64,000 nucleotides of DNA from Mucilaginibacter phenanthrenivorans (GCF_024721155.1 NZ_JAHVAP010000003.1:558001-622000); one strand, 5' to 3'; positions 46,634-55,637 are shown, numbered from the stretch's first letter. Notes: generated by a model from the sequence alone, not told the origin. Made by a program: numbers and translations.

Positions 46634-46667
46634 CAAAAGCCTTTAGATCTCCATCTAAAGGCTTTTG
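46634..46667 (+). terminator. Strong intrinsic terminator after the hydrolase gene
   Basis: A perfect 15-bp stem, caaaagcctttagat at 46634-46648 and its complement at 46653-46667, with loop ctcc. The stem ends in an A-run/T-run pair, so it can act in both directions. It lies 20 bp after the stop. Confidence 0.88.
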
Positions 46668-46989
46668 TAGTTCCGGGGGGTTTAAGCTTCCATAGTTTGA
46701 CCGGCCTATCCGGCGTCCATACTATAGCACCAGCACATTATGGCCTGCGGTATCAAGGTTGTATGAAAAATAAGCAGTTTTAAACAAATTGGTGTAATGA
46801 TTAATAAATGATGAGGGAAATAAATAAAATCATTAAGTGTATGATAATATGTCTCAGAATTTCAATATCACTTCAAACAACCCAACGTTAATAATTCCCG
46901 TATCCATTATAAATAATCAATGGCGTTGGTTACATTAGTCACCACAGTGTTTACTAACTTTGAAATCGTTAACCGCGGCGGAATTTAAG
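46668..46989. other. Intergenic, 322 bp, no gene seen
   Basis: AT-rich spacer between the hydrolase terminator and the lipoprotein gene at 46990. No hairpin with a T-run and no clear small frame were found. It presumably contains the promoter for the lipoprotein-CHAT operon. Confidence 0.5.
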
Positions 46990-47817
46990 ATGAGAAAGAG
47001 CGCATTCATTATTATCGTCACTTGTATTTACCTTTTTTTAGGGTGTAAAAAAGACAAATCAACGCCAAATGGTACAACTGGCAATAACGGCGGTACCACT
47101 GCTAAAGGCATTTATGCTGATTCGTTGTTTTTTATCCAGGCCAATTCAGCTTTAATTAAACCTGTTAAAACCCAGTCCGGCACCTATTCTGCCGTACCTG
47201 ATGGGTTAAAGATCGATGAGTCTACCGGCGAGATCGACGCCAACAAAAGTGAAACAGGTTTAAAATATAAAGTGACATTTACGCCAACAACGGGCAATGC
47301 GCAAACTTCTACGGTGGTTATATCGGGCATTAATTACGAGGACAAGATCTATAATCTTTCAGCGGGCGATAGCATTGCAGCGCCAATCTACAATGCAGAC
47401 ACGAAACTGGCATTACCCGGCCCTGGCGGTTCTAATATATTTGACGAGTCGGGCGGTTGCAAAAATGCCGGCATTATAGTTAATGGGGCCGATGCAAAAA
47501 TAAACCTGGCCTTAACTGTGCGTAATCAGGGGATAGATACCGGTGCCACGCAGCAAGTTAAACTTGCTTACCGAATGAATGATAACAGCGGCAAGGCGTT
47601 GAACGGACTGGAAATAAAAATATATTTTTATCGCACCGCAAGCGAAATACCACAATACCTTACCGACCTGATAGCTGAAAGAAAGCAGATAATATTCAAC
47701 ACAAACCAGGTTGCAACAATTAACCCGGCCCATACACCCGTGCTGGCCAGCCTGACGACGAATGCCAAACGGCCGGCAAGACCGCGGCCACCCTGTATAA
47801 TTGTAGTAAGCCGTTAA
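46990..47817 (+). CDS. Hypothetical lipoprotein upstream of the CHAT protein
   Basis: The start at 46990 (MRKSAFIIIVTCIYLFLGC) gives a clean lipoprotein signal with lipobox FLGC; the upstream ATG at 46960 would add ten residues before it. The product is about 275 residues. It has a Gly/Asn/Thr-rich spacer, then a beta-rich body with Ig-like or cadherin-like character (GLKIDESTGEIDANKSETGL, YKVTFTPTTGNAQTSTVVIS). It ends in a basic Arg/Pro stretch. The CHAT gene follows after 34 bp, so they are likely co-transcribed. Confidence 0.65.
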   Translation: MRKSAFIIIVTCIYLFLGCKKDKSTPNGTTGNNGGTTAKGIYADSLFFIQANSALIKPVKTQSGTYSAVPDGLKIDESTGEIDANKSETGLKYKVTFTPTTGNAQTSTVVISGINYEDKIYNLSAGDSIAAPIYNADTKLALPGPGGSNIFDESGGCKNAGIIVNGADAKINLALTVRNQGIDTGATQQVKLAYRMNDNSGKALNGLEIKIYFYRTASEIPQYLTDLIAERKQIIFNTNQVATINPAHTPVLASLTTNAKRPARPRPPCIIVVSR

Positions 47818-47851
47818 CTTCTATTGGCCAATTTTTGGGTATATTTCACCC

Positions 47852-50641
47852 ATGTGTTATGCCCGGTTTTTTTTCAGCCTGCTGTTAGGATTGCAATTGC
47901 TTATCCTGCCGGCAAGTGCTGCAGAAAAACAATTACCCCAATACAAAAAGCTTTACCAGGAAGCCGAAAAACTTTCTAATCTGCCTTCACCTACCGACAA
48001 CACCGACAAGCGAGCGTTAGAAGCGTATAATAAAGTCATCAGCCTGCTAACCGTAAATAATACCGATGCTCCTTTCCTGCTAAAAACATACATTGCCACC
48101 GGCGCTTTTTTACAGGCCCTTAACCGCAGCAATGAGGCGATCCCTTATTTTAAAAAAGCATTCCGGCTGAAAGAAAATACCCCGGGTATACCCGACTCAG
48201 CATTGTTTAAACCGCTGGTTTATTGCGGCAATAGCTTTTACCAGCAGGACCACCTGGATTCGGCAGAGAACCTGTACAATAAGGCACTTATCATTGCAGA
48301 AAAATACCCGCAGGTAAGCGAGGTGGAAAGATTATATAACACGCTGGGCGTGATCGCCTACTCCACGGGCAATTACAACAAAAGCGTTACCTATTATCAA
48401 AAGGCGCTTAACACGTTGCTGGCCAATAAACGAGTGGATAACGCTTTATTGGTGGCCTACAAAAGCAACCTGGCATCGGCATACCGTAAATTAAAAAGGT
48501 ATGACGAGTCGCTGAAGCTTTATAAAGAAACATTGCCTTATAACTTTGAGACGGATAAATTGTACCACAACATCGGCGCAGTTTACCTGGCGATGGGGTT
48601 AAACGCAGATGCTATAAGCTGGTTAAAAAAGGTAAAATACCAGGATCAAAAAAAACTAAACGATTTGGGTAAAGCCTCCCTTGCGCAAAAAGATTACAGT
48701 AATGCGCTTGGTTACCTACGGCAGGCCATTGGCCTAAACGCCCGGTTAAACCAATCGCATCAAAATAGCGATCACGGCATTACTTTGAAATATATGGGGG
48801 ATGTTTATGTGCGGCAATCCCAGCCGGCAAAAGCCATGGGTTATTACCAACTGGCCTTAACTAATTTACTCCCGGGGTTTAAACCGGTTGATATGTACAC
48901 CAATCCATCCAATTTTAACACCGCTTTTAATGGCATAGAAATATTGGAGACCTTGTTGGCCAAAGCAAACGCGTTTGAGCAACTATACAACAAAAACAAT
49001 AACATCAAAGATTTGGAAGCGGCCCTGCAGGCGTACCTTGCCTTTTATCGGCTGGCAGATCATATTCAGCGTTTTTATGAAACAGATGAATCGAGGATGC
49101 TGATAACTGACCGCAAGTATGCATCGCGGCAGCAGCCAATTGCCATCTGCCTCCGGTTATATTCCCTCACTAAAAATAGGCAATATATAACACAAGCCTT
49201 CGTGCTTGACGAAGAAAATAAGGCCAATACGCTATCGCTCTACCTTGAAGAATCGCAGCATAAGGCGATAAGTGGTGTACCTAATAAACTTTTAATGCAG
49301 GAAAAATCCCTGAAAGAAAGTATTACGCGTACGGCGTTACAAGCCTCGACCCAAACAGACAGCATTAAACTGACGAGCGCCCGGCGGAATCTTAACAATA
49401 ATTCTATCCGGTTGATGGCTGTGCAACGAAAAATAAACAGCCTGGCTGGTAACGATGTCAGGAAAATTGCCGGCAAAGGGATAGATGCTGCAAAACTTCA
49501 AAAAACTATCCCTGGCGAAAGCGCTGTTTTATCGTATCACCTAACCAATAACAGCCTGCTGTGCTTCGTCATCACAAAAGATAAATTTGATTTTTTTACC
49601 AGGCCATTAAGTCCGGCTTTTTACGCGGAACTTAAGGACGTTTACAAAAAGGTGCAATATCGCACCGGCAATACCAGCCGGGCAATTCGCCTTCCTTTGC
49701 AGGATTTATACAGGCAACTAATAAAACCAGCGGACAATTTTATATCCGGTAAAACCGACCTTATGATCATTGCTGATGGCGAACTTAATTACCTGCCTTT
49801 TGAACTTTTATTAAACAACGAAGGGAAAAGCCTGCTTTACAACTACACGATAACTTATAACTATTCGTGTACTATTTTACAAAACAGCACAGAGACTGAC
49901 AACAATTACACTACTAAACTGGGCATGGCCCCATTTAGTAATACGCCGCAATCCAGTACATGGGCCCGATTGCCATTTTCAAAAAACGAAGTAGAAGCAT
50001 TGGGTGGAACTACTGTTTATGATATCAAGGCTACCAAACAATTATTTTTGAGTGCCGCATCTCATTACAATCTTATCCACTTAGCCACCCACGCGTATGC
50101 AAATGATAAAAATCCCGATCAATCATTCATTGCGTTTTACCCCGGTCTTCGCGATAGCGATATCAGCTATAAAATTTATCTACCGGAGATCTATAATTTA
50201 AAGTTGGATAAAACGCGGCTGGTGATATTAAGTGCCTGCGAAAGCGGTGCAGGAGAGCTGGTAAATGGCGAAGGAGTAATGAGCCTATCGAGAGCGTTTT
50301 CATATGCCGGCTGTAACAATATCATCACCAGCATGTGGAAAGCCGACGATGCCTCCACAGCCTATATTTCCATAAAACTACATCACTATTTGCAGGGTGG
50401 CTACAGCATTACCAAAGCGCTTCAACAAGCCCGGATAGATTACCTGGACGATGCAGCTATCGCGGGCATAAAAAAACAACCCGGATATTGGGCCCATTTG
50501 CGTGTTATCGGCGGCTTTCAAAAAACAAAGAGCAATAATTATCTATTGTTTTTTGTAATCAGCCTGACTGCTTTAGCTGTTATACTGATCATAAAAAACC
50601 GGGGACTTTTAAAAAATCCCCGGTCTAAAAAAAGCAATTAA
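47852..50641 (+). CDS. TPR-CHAT protein, periplasmic protease-like with C-terminal membrane anchor
   Basis: The 929-residue protein has a signal peptide (FFFSLLLGLQLLILPASA) and TPR-type helical repeats from about residue 30 to 430 (SNEAIPYFKKAF, DSAENLYNKALIIAEKYPQ, GNYNKSVTYYQKALNTLL, YDESLKLYKETL). A linker follows, then a CHAT (caspase-like) domain at about 590-885. The catalytic dyad is His747 in LIHLATHAYA and Cys796 in LVILSACESGAGEL. One helix (about 895-914) with a basic end anchors the C-terminus in the inner membrane, placing the catalytic part outside the cytoplasm. CHAT proteins act as proteases or signalling scaffolds. The gene is convergent with an anti-sigma/sigma pair 0.9-2.3 kb away. 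Confidence 0.88.
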   Translation: MCYARFFFSLLLGLQLLILPASAAEKQLPQYKKLYQEAEKLSNLPSPTDNTDKRALEAYNKVISLLTVNNTDAPFLLKTYIATGAFLQALNRSNEAIPYFKKAFRLKENTPGIPDSALFKPLVYCGNSFYQQDHLDSAENLYNKALIIAEKYPQVSEVERLYNTLGVIAYSTGNYNKSVTYYQKALNTLLANKRVDNALLVAYKSNLASAYRKLKRYDESLKLYKETLPYNFETDKLYHNIGAVYLAMGLNADAISWLKKVKYQDQKKLNDLGKASLAQKDYSNALGYLRQAIGLNARLNQSHQNSDHGITLKYMGDVYVRQSQPAKAMGYYQLALTNLLPGFKPVDMYTNPSNFNTAFNGIEILETLLAKANAFEQLYNKNNNIKDLEAALQAYLAFYRLADHIQRFYETDESRMLITDRKYASRQQPIAICLRLYSLTKNRQYITQAFVLDEENKANTLSLYLEESQHKAISGVPNKLLMQEKSLKESITRTALQASTQTDSIKLTSARRNLNNNSIRLMAVQRKINSLAGNDVRKIAGKGIDAAKLQKTIPGESAVLSYHLTNNSLLCFVITKDKFDFFTRPLSPAFYAELKDVYKKVQYRTGNTSRAIRLPLQDLYRQLIKPADNFISGKTDLMIIADGELNYLPFELLLNNEGKSLLYNYTITYNYSCTILQNSTETDNNYTTKLGMAPFSNTPQSSTWARLPFSKNEVEALGGTTVYDIKATKQLFLSAASHYNLIHLATHAYANDKNPDQSFIAFYPGLRDSDISYKIYLPEIYNLKLDKTRLVILSACESGAGELVNGEGVMSLSRAFSYAGCNNIITSMWKADDASTAYISIKLHHYLQGGYSITKALQQARIDYLDDAAIAGIKKQPGYWAHLRVIGGFQKTKSNNYLLFFVISLTALAVILIIKNRGLLKNPRSKKSN
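50592..50624 (-). terminator. Minus-strand terminator inside the end of the CHAT coding region
   Basis: accgggga (50598-50605) pairs with tccccggt (50617-50624). Read on the minus strand the stem is followed by TTTTTT (50597-50592). It would stop transcription of the convergent lipoprotein/sigma operon 38 bp after its last gene, while coding for part of the basic C-terminal tail of the CHAT protein on the other strand. Confidence 0.65.
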
Positions 50642-50661
50642 TAATCGTTTATTCTTAAACC

Positions 50662-51465
50662 CTAGTGATCTTCGCCGCTGTGGCCTTCTCCGCTGGTGTC
50701 GTTTCCGTTATCGTCAGAGCCATTGTGGCCGTGGTGCTCGCCTTCTACTTCGTGGCCGCCTATATTAACAGCATTTGCTTTGGCCTTGTTGAACAACGCA
50801 GCATTTGAGGTACTGCTGATTACTATAGTGCCTGATGTAAGTGTTGCTGCTTCAAGATCTGCGGCAGTAATTCCGCTGAAAATCTTGTTGAGGTGAAGCA
50901 TAAAAGTTGTTTTCAGATCGGTGGTGGCATCAATAACTACACTCTTGATCTCTGTTTTGATCACCAGGTCGTCATTAACATCCAGTTCAACCGGCACAAC
51001 TGTTCCGCCCGCTGTGGCGAACGAACCTTTAAGCTGTAACGGAATAGCTGCAGACGTGGATTTTGCCAGCACTAATTTTACTTCAATCTCGCTGTAAGTA
51101 CCGGTATCAATTTTTACCGGCAAAAACGACGGATCGATGGCAAACAAGTTGATATTTTTTAAGCCCGTGCTTTCAATTTCAATCTTTGAGCCGGCCTTTT
51201 TTGCCTCAAACTGGAACTTGGAAACGTTTGCCGTACCGGCTGTCCAGTTGATGACCGAGGCAGAAGATGTTGTTGAGTTTATTGTTAACCCCGGTGCTGA
51301 GGCCAATGAAAAAGATGGGTTATCGGCTTTCAGTCCAAACGAGATTTTTGCGGGAGACGACGATGATGGCGATACGCCGCTATCTTTTTTGCAGCTAAAT
51401 AAACTTGTTGCCAATGCTAATGCAACTATGGCGATTTTAATGTTTTGATTTTTCGAAGTTTTCAT
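50662..51465 (-). CDS. Lipoprotein with His/Asp-rich C-terminal tail
   Basis: The 267-residue protein has a lipoprotein signal ending LFSCKKD. It has a beta-rich body related in style to DUF4382-like lipoproteins (NINLFAIDPSFLPVKIDTGT, SEIEVKLVLAKSTS). The last 30 residues are a low-complexity tail of His, Gly, Asp and Glu (HEVEGEHHGHNG..., ending GHSGEDH) that could bind divalent metals. It lies 100 bp after the TPR anti-sigma gene on the same strand and could be a target or sensor of that system. No enzyme motif is seen. Confidence 0.7.
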   Translation of the reverse strand: MKTSKNQNIKIAIVALALATSLFSCKKDSGVSPSSSSPAKISFGLKADNPSFSLASAPGLTINSTTSSASVINWTAGTANVSKFQFEAKKAGSKIEIESTGLKNINLFAIDPSFLPVKIDTGTYSEIEVKLVLAKSTSAAIPLQLKGSFATAGGTVVPVELDVNDDLVIKTEIKSVVIDATTDLKTTFMLHLNKIFSGITAADLEAATLTSGTIVISSTSNAALFNKAKANAVNIGGHEVEGEHHGHNGSDDNGNDTSGEGHSGEDH

Positions 51466-51564
51466 AATTTGTTTCTTTTAACATTAGTAGCCGCTACGCT
51501 ATTGGATGTAACCATATTTTTTATTTTTTTTTTGGTTACTGTAAAAAAGATTTTAATTATGAGT

Positions 51565-52329
51565 TTATTTCCCCGACTTAAGCATCAACAGATCCACCTT
51601 TAATAGTGTAAAATAACTTACCCTGTCGTGATACAGGTGGTCTTTGTCCCCGTGGATCTTCTCCAAAATTGTCTTCGCTTTAGCCGGTTCATTATTTTGC
51701 AGGTAGCTTAATCCCAAATAATATTCCGCATCCTCTTTGTATGGACTTGTTGTGGAAGCGTTTACTACCGGCTCAAACGCCCTGACAGCTTTTGCAGGCT
51801 GGTTGAGGGCAAGGAATGAAGCCCCCGCCAGGAACTCATCTTTTGCTGCCGGCTGTGTTTCTTTCTCAAAAATACCTATCACATTGGGATAAGCTTTTTC
51901 GGCATAGGCTTTTTCAATTGCTGAAGTTTGTTCTGCGCCGCGCTCAATGCTTAAAGCATAAGGCTCTGAAGCCGATAATATATTTTTAGGCGATACAGAC
52001 AAAAATTCGTACGTGCTTACGGCGATAATCATCACCAGCAATACGGCTGCAATACGCATGGTATACCGTAAAAACGGTATGATTTTAGACCCTCCGGGGG
52101 TATTTGCCCCGCCTCGCAGCTCACGCATCATAACTGCATGTTCCAGGGCTACCTGCTGCTTTAACCCATAATGCCGTACTGCCTTTTTTGCCAGTTCAAA
52201 GTTTTGCAATTCGGATTGCAGCGCCGGATTACTATTTACCAAAAGTTCAAAGTCTTTCAGCTCATCTCCGGTAAGTTCCCCGTCAATGTACCGGGTAATT
52301 TTCTCTGTTTGTTGCTCGCTACTGTCCAT
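51565..52329 (-). CDS. Membrane anti-sigma-like protein with periplasmic TPR domain
   Basis: The 254-residue protein has a cytoplasmic N-terminal anti-sigma segment (ITRYIDGELTGDELKDFELL, NPALQSELQNFELAKKAV) and one membrane helix near residues 92-112 (MRIAAVLLVMIIAVSTYEFL). Its external half carries TPR-like repeats (FLAGASFLALNQPAKAVRAF, DAEYYLGLSYLQNNEPAKAK). The start overlaps the end of the sigma factor gene by 11 bp. The periplasmic TPR part could contact the TPR-CHAT protein encoded nearby; that contact is inference. Confidence 0.8.
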   Translation of the reverse strand: MDSSEQQTEKITRYIDGELTGDELKDFELLVNSNPALQSELQNFELAKKAVRHYGLKQQVALEHAVMMRELRGGANTPGGSKIIPFLRYTMRIAAVLLVMIIAVSTYEFLSVSPKNILSASEPYALSIERGAEQTSAIEKAYAEKAYPNVIGIFEKETQPAAKDEFLAGASFLALNQPAKAVRAFEPVVNASTTSPYKEDAEYYLGLSYLQNNEPAKAKTILEKIHGDKDHLYHDRVSYFTLLKVDLLMLKSGK

Positions 52330-52933
52330 ATTCTAACGCATTTTTAAACCGCTGTGCCAAACCGGGATTAGCGGCCAGCATTTGTTCCAAACTTTTCAAA
52401 CACTTATACTTTTTATTCCGCAGCACCTGTTCATTTTCAAAATTCACCAGCTGCAAAATCTCCTTCATCGCTTTGTTCTCGTAATAAAAGCTGGTAAGGA
52501 TTTGTTTACACACATCTCCCAGCTTTTCCAGTAACGACAGAACCAGCATTTTCGATTCCCGCTCCACCAAAAACTGGCTTACATCTTTCTCATCCACCCC
52601 GCTTTTTTTATCATAAACCTCTTCGCGCAACAGCGCCCTGTTCCGCCTTTTCAATTCATTTAGCCAGGTAAACCGGTTTAACGAATAAAGAAATGTGCCT
52701 ATGCCTGCCTCCCCTCTGAATTTTTCCTTCCTCACGATCTCGATAAAATTCACAATAACCTCCTGGAAAATATCTTCTGCATCCTGCTCCGAACCACGGT
52801 TTAGCCTTACATAATTGCTTAAGGCCGGATAATGGCTTCTGTACAAAAACTGAATGGCCGAACTGCTGATGGTATCCCTTTTAAGTGTTTCGATTAGCTC
52901 CTGGTCAGAGAAATTCAACACAGTTTGTTTCAT
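52319..52933 (-). CDS. ECF-type RNA polymerase sigma factor
   Basis: The start at 52933 (MKQTVLNFSDQELIETLKR) is preferred to 52975, which adds a non-typical leader. The protein has about 204 residues. Sigma region 2 is FLYRSHYPALSNYVRLNRGS and EQDAEDIFQEVIVNFIEIV, followed by FRGEAGIGTFLYSLNRFTWL. Region 4 is KQILTSFYYENKAMKEILQL and NEQVLRNKKYKCLKSLEQM. It belongs with the overlapping anti-sigma gene. Targets probably include the downstream His-tailed lipoprotein gene. Confidence 0.9.
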   Translation of the reverse strand: MKQTVLNFSDQELIETLKRDTISSSAIQFLYRSHYPALSNYVRLNRGSEQDAEDIFQEVIVNFIEIVRKEKFRGEAGIGTFLYSLNRFTWLNELKRRNRALLREEVYDKKSGVDEKDVSQFLVERESKMLVLSLLEKLGDVCKQILTSFYYENKAMKEILQLVNFENEQVLRNKKYKCLKSLEQMLAANPGLAQRFKNALEYGQ

Positions 52934-53043
52934 AAATCCGTTATTGGTAAATACTGAATGGGTGAATGTAACCAAAATAGGTTATTTTGATTAGGATAAC
53001 AATAGTAAAGCCGCCAACGGACTTGACTTAGCACCGGTCCTTA

Positions 53044-53910
53044 TCAACCCTTTATTAAGGAAAACGTTTTCTTGCCTCCGGTTATAATTGCTACCACAAT
53101 CAAACCGGCAACTAATCCTAACATGAACTCCCTGACTATTGATGGCAGGTTTGGCAATAAATGATGTAAATATTCGATATTGTGAGCGAAGATCCCACCT
53201 GAAACCAAGACCAAAGCAATTGTTCCGACAACGCCTAACAGCTTAATAATAACAGGTAACGATTTAACCAGTAAAACACCCACGATTAAAAAAAAACCTT
53301 TGTTGCGAGAGCGCTTAATCAATTTATAGCCGGCATCATCCATCCTGACAATAATTGCAACTATGCCATAAACGCCTATTGTTGCCAGGAATGCAACAAC
53401 CGAAACAGTTATTCCCTGTATCACCAGGCTCTTTCCTGTGACCGACCCCAGCGCAATAATTACGATCTCTATTGACAGAATGAAGTCGGTTGTAATAGCA
53501 GATTTAATCTTTGCTTTTTCGGCACCGGTGTCATTTTGTTCACTTTCTTTAATTACCTGGTGTGCCGCTTTTGAACGATGAAAAAGGTATTCAATTATTT
53601 TTTCAACTCCCTCATAAGCCAGGTAAAAACCGCCTAAAACCAGGGCGATTTTAACACCTAACGGGAAAAATACACTTAATAATAAAGCAATGGGTACAAT
53701 AATAAGCTTATTAACCAATGAGCCTTTGGTGATGGACCACAGCACAGGCAATTCGCGCGACGATAAAAACCCGGTAGCTTTTTCTGCATTCACCGCCAAA
53801 TCATCGCCCAATATGGCTGTTGTTTTAGTTGCCGCCACTTTAGTTGTAACTGCCACATCATCCATCAAAGCGCCGATATCATCCAAAATCGCAAAAAAAC
53901 CTGATGCCAT
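53044..53910 (-). CDS. DUF808-family inner-membrane protein
   Basis: The 288-residue protein opens with MASGFFAILDDIGALMDDVA and continues with VAATKTTAILGDDLAVNAEK, the signature of the DUF808 (YedI-like) family. About seven membrane helices follow, with a cytoplasmic loop rich in Glu/Lys (KESEQNDTGAEKAKIKSAI). Length is normal. The family has no proven function. It stands alone on the minus strand, 110 bp from the sigma factor start. Confidence 0.88.
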   Translation of the reverse strand: MASGFFAILDDIGALMDDVAVTTKVAATKTTAILGDDLAVNAEKATGFLSSRELPVLWSITKGSLVNKLIIVPIALLLSVFFPLGVKIALVLGGFYLAYEGVEKIIEYLFHRSKAAHQVIKESEQNDTGAEKAKIKSAITTDFILSIEIVIIALGSVTGKSLVIQGITVSVVAFLATIGVYGIVAIIVRMDDAGYKLIKRSRNKGFFLIVGVLLVKSLPVIIKLLGVVGTIALVLVSGGIFAHNIEYLHHLLPNLPSIVREFMLGLVAGLIVVAIITGGKKTFSLIKG

Positions 53911-54022
53911 ATTTATTTTTTGTTGCAGACTGTAAAATATAAATTAAACCTGGTTTTGTGTTATAATTTATATAATCTGGCAATTATTAAGTTAAACATA
54001 ACGGTTATAAATAAAAAGCGCA

Positions 54023-54080
54023 TTCGGATTTCATCTAAAAGATTTTAAAGCTATCAGAGGTTTTTAGACTAAAATCCGAA
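54023..54080 (-). terminator. Possible terminator-like inverted repeat after the methyltransferase gene
   Basis: ttcggatttcatctaaaa (from 54023) pairs with ttttagactaaaatccgaa (to 54080) with an internal loop. It lies about 110 bp after the methyltransferase stop on the minus strand. The outer stem is 9 bp and the inner one 7 bp. There is no long T-run, so the call is weak. Confidence 0.35.
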
Positions 54081-54186
54081 CACTTTTATTGTTGATTTGC
54101 ATTGTGAGACGAGTGGAGGAAGACAATTATGTTGCTTAAGAATATCGTTACAGTACCCTTCGTCAACAGCAAATATTAACGCGGTT

Positions 54187-55227
54187 TTATTTATATGCTA
54201 TTGCCGCGCTTGATGGCCCTGCTAAAGGGAGCAGTGAGGTTGATTTAAACCCGACAATATTTGCCCACCTGTTAAAGTCGGCAAATGTGTAATCAAACCC
54301 TGTTCCTGTTTCAATAAGCATGTTCAAACTCATCATCATACCAAAAACGTTTTGCTTTCTTTCATCATCTATTATGCCTTCAATAGCCACAAATGCTCCG
54401 TTGACGGGGAGTGCGTCATAAGCTTTTCGCATTAATGCTATTTTATTTTCTTCGTTCCAATCATGCAGGATATTTCCCATTACCACAACGTCAGCATCAG
54501 GTATTGGCATAGTGAAGAAATCACCGCTTGCGGCTTTTACACGATCTGATAACCCGAATTGCTGTATGGTAGCGCTGGCAATGGGCTCAACCGGCGGCAG
54601 GTCAAAACTTGTACAATGCATTTGGGAGTTATGCTTCGCAACCATAAGTGAAAGCAACCCGGCCGAACCGCCTACATCAATTAACGTTTTGTATTTTGTA
54701 AAATCAAATTTTTGAGCAAAGGTCATAAAATTACCCATTTGGATGCCGCTCATTGCATTGGTAAATTCCTTTAATTTTTCAGGGTCACTGTATATCAGAC
54801 CGAAAAAATCCTCACTCCTTTTTGCTTCGTTTTGCGGAAGCCCGGTAAGCAACCCCTCACCCAGGTTACCCCAAAATCCGTATAAACGATTGTTCATCAT
54901 TTCAAGGATTCCTCCAATATATGATGGCTTGTTTTTATCTAAAAATATATCTGTGTCTGATGTGTTTGAATAAACAGCTGTATCTAAAATACCTTCACGC
55001 TTCAAAAACCCAAACACGGTTAAAGCATCTAAAAAATCATAAACATTCCTGTCTGTACATTTAAGTGCTAAAATGTCTTTGACATCTTTGGCCTGCATCG
55101 TTTTCTTTTCAGCAAGTTTGGTGAATAATTGAAAACTCACTGCGGTCAAAAGAATTTTTGAGGCCCAAAATCCGGTGCCAATTTTCATAATGTTTTCAGG
55201 CGATGGCTGGTTAGTTTGCTGTTCCAT
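54187..55227 (-). CDS. SAM-dependent O-methyltransferase (family 2, dimerisation plus catalytic domains)
   Basis: The 346-residue protein has an N-terminal helical dimerisation domain (FWASKILLTAVSFQLFTKLA, LDALTVFGFLKREGILDT). A Rossmann catalytic domain follows, with the SAM loop LIDVGGSAGLLSLMVAKHNS, the acidic SFDLPPVEP end and the motif VVVMGNILHDWNEENKIALM, typical of hydroxyindole/plant-type O-methyltransferases. It acts on a small phenolic or polyketide-like substrate, not identified here. It is alone on its strand. A terminator hairpin separates it from the repeat protein upstream. Confidence 0.88.
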   Translation of the reverse strand: MEQQTNQPSPENIMKIGTGFWASKILLTAVSFQLFTKLAEKKTMQAKDVKDILALKCTDRNVYDFLDALTVFGFLKREGILDTAVYSNTSDTDIFLDKNKPSYIGGILEMMNNRLYGFWGNLGEGLLTGLPQNEAKRSEDFFGLIYSDPEKLKEFTNAMSGIQMGNFMTFAQKFDFTKYKTLIDVGGSAGLLSLMVAKHNSQMHCTSFDLPPVEPIASATIQQFGLSDRVKAASGDFFTMPIPDADVVVMGNILHDWNEENKIALMRKAYDALPVNGAFVAIEGIIDDERKQNVFGMMMSLNMLIETGTGFDYTFADFNRWANIVGFKSTSLLPLAGPSSAAIAYK

Positions 55228-55339
55228 TTTTTTTGAATTAATTATCAGGTTTAATAAATTGGTTGTGCCTTCAGGGAAACGCTACAAGAGGCTGGTAATA
55301 ATTGGGTTATCTAAAATACGGAGATTTAATTTGATATTT

Positions 55340-55374
55340 AACTAAAAAACCTCCAGATTTTCATCTAAAGGTTT
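55340..55374 (-). terminator. Intrinsic terminator between repeat protein and methyltransferase genes
   Basis: On the minus strand AAACCTTTAGAT and ATCTGGAGGTTT (55347-55374) form a 12-bp stem with two G-U pairs and a GAAA tetraloop, followed by TTTTTTAG. The stem is only complete on the minus strand. Confidence 0.7.
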
Positions 55375-55511
55375 CGATAATCTTGCTCGTTCAGTTGCCA
55401 TGGACGGGGCGTGGGTTTGGCTTCTAATTGGCGAATTGGGCCGTTAGCTAAATTAGTTCAGGTATCTTTATCGCCTGTTCTGCATTTAATTAAAAATGAC
55501 GGACAGAAAGC

Positions 55512-55545
55512 CGAAACGCCCGTGAAAATATCCACAGGCGTTTCG
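55512..55545 (-). terminator. Stem-loop after the repeat protein gene
   Basis: cgaaacgcccgtg (55512-55524) and cacaggcgtttcg (55533-55545) form a 13-bp stem with one G-U pair when read on the minus strand, with an 8-nt AT-rich loop. It is followed by GCTTTCTG. It lies 92 bp after the stop codon. Confidence 0.55.
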
Positions 55546-55637
55546 TCTTAAAAAGAGTCCGCTAGAATTTCGCTATGAAAAGACCTGCCGGACTAAAATA
55601 AATTAGCATAAGAGTCAGTAGCAACGACAACGAGCTT

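Larger units (their letters stand above)
55228..55637. other. Intergenic, 410 bp, with two minus-strand terminators
   Basis: No gene seen. Moving along the minus strand there is first a hairpin at 55512-55545 and then a second at 55340-55374. The promoter of the methyltransferase gene must lie in the last 110 bp before 55227. Confidence 0.6.
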
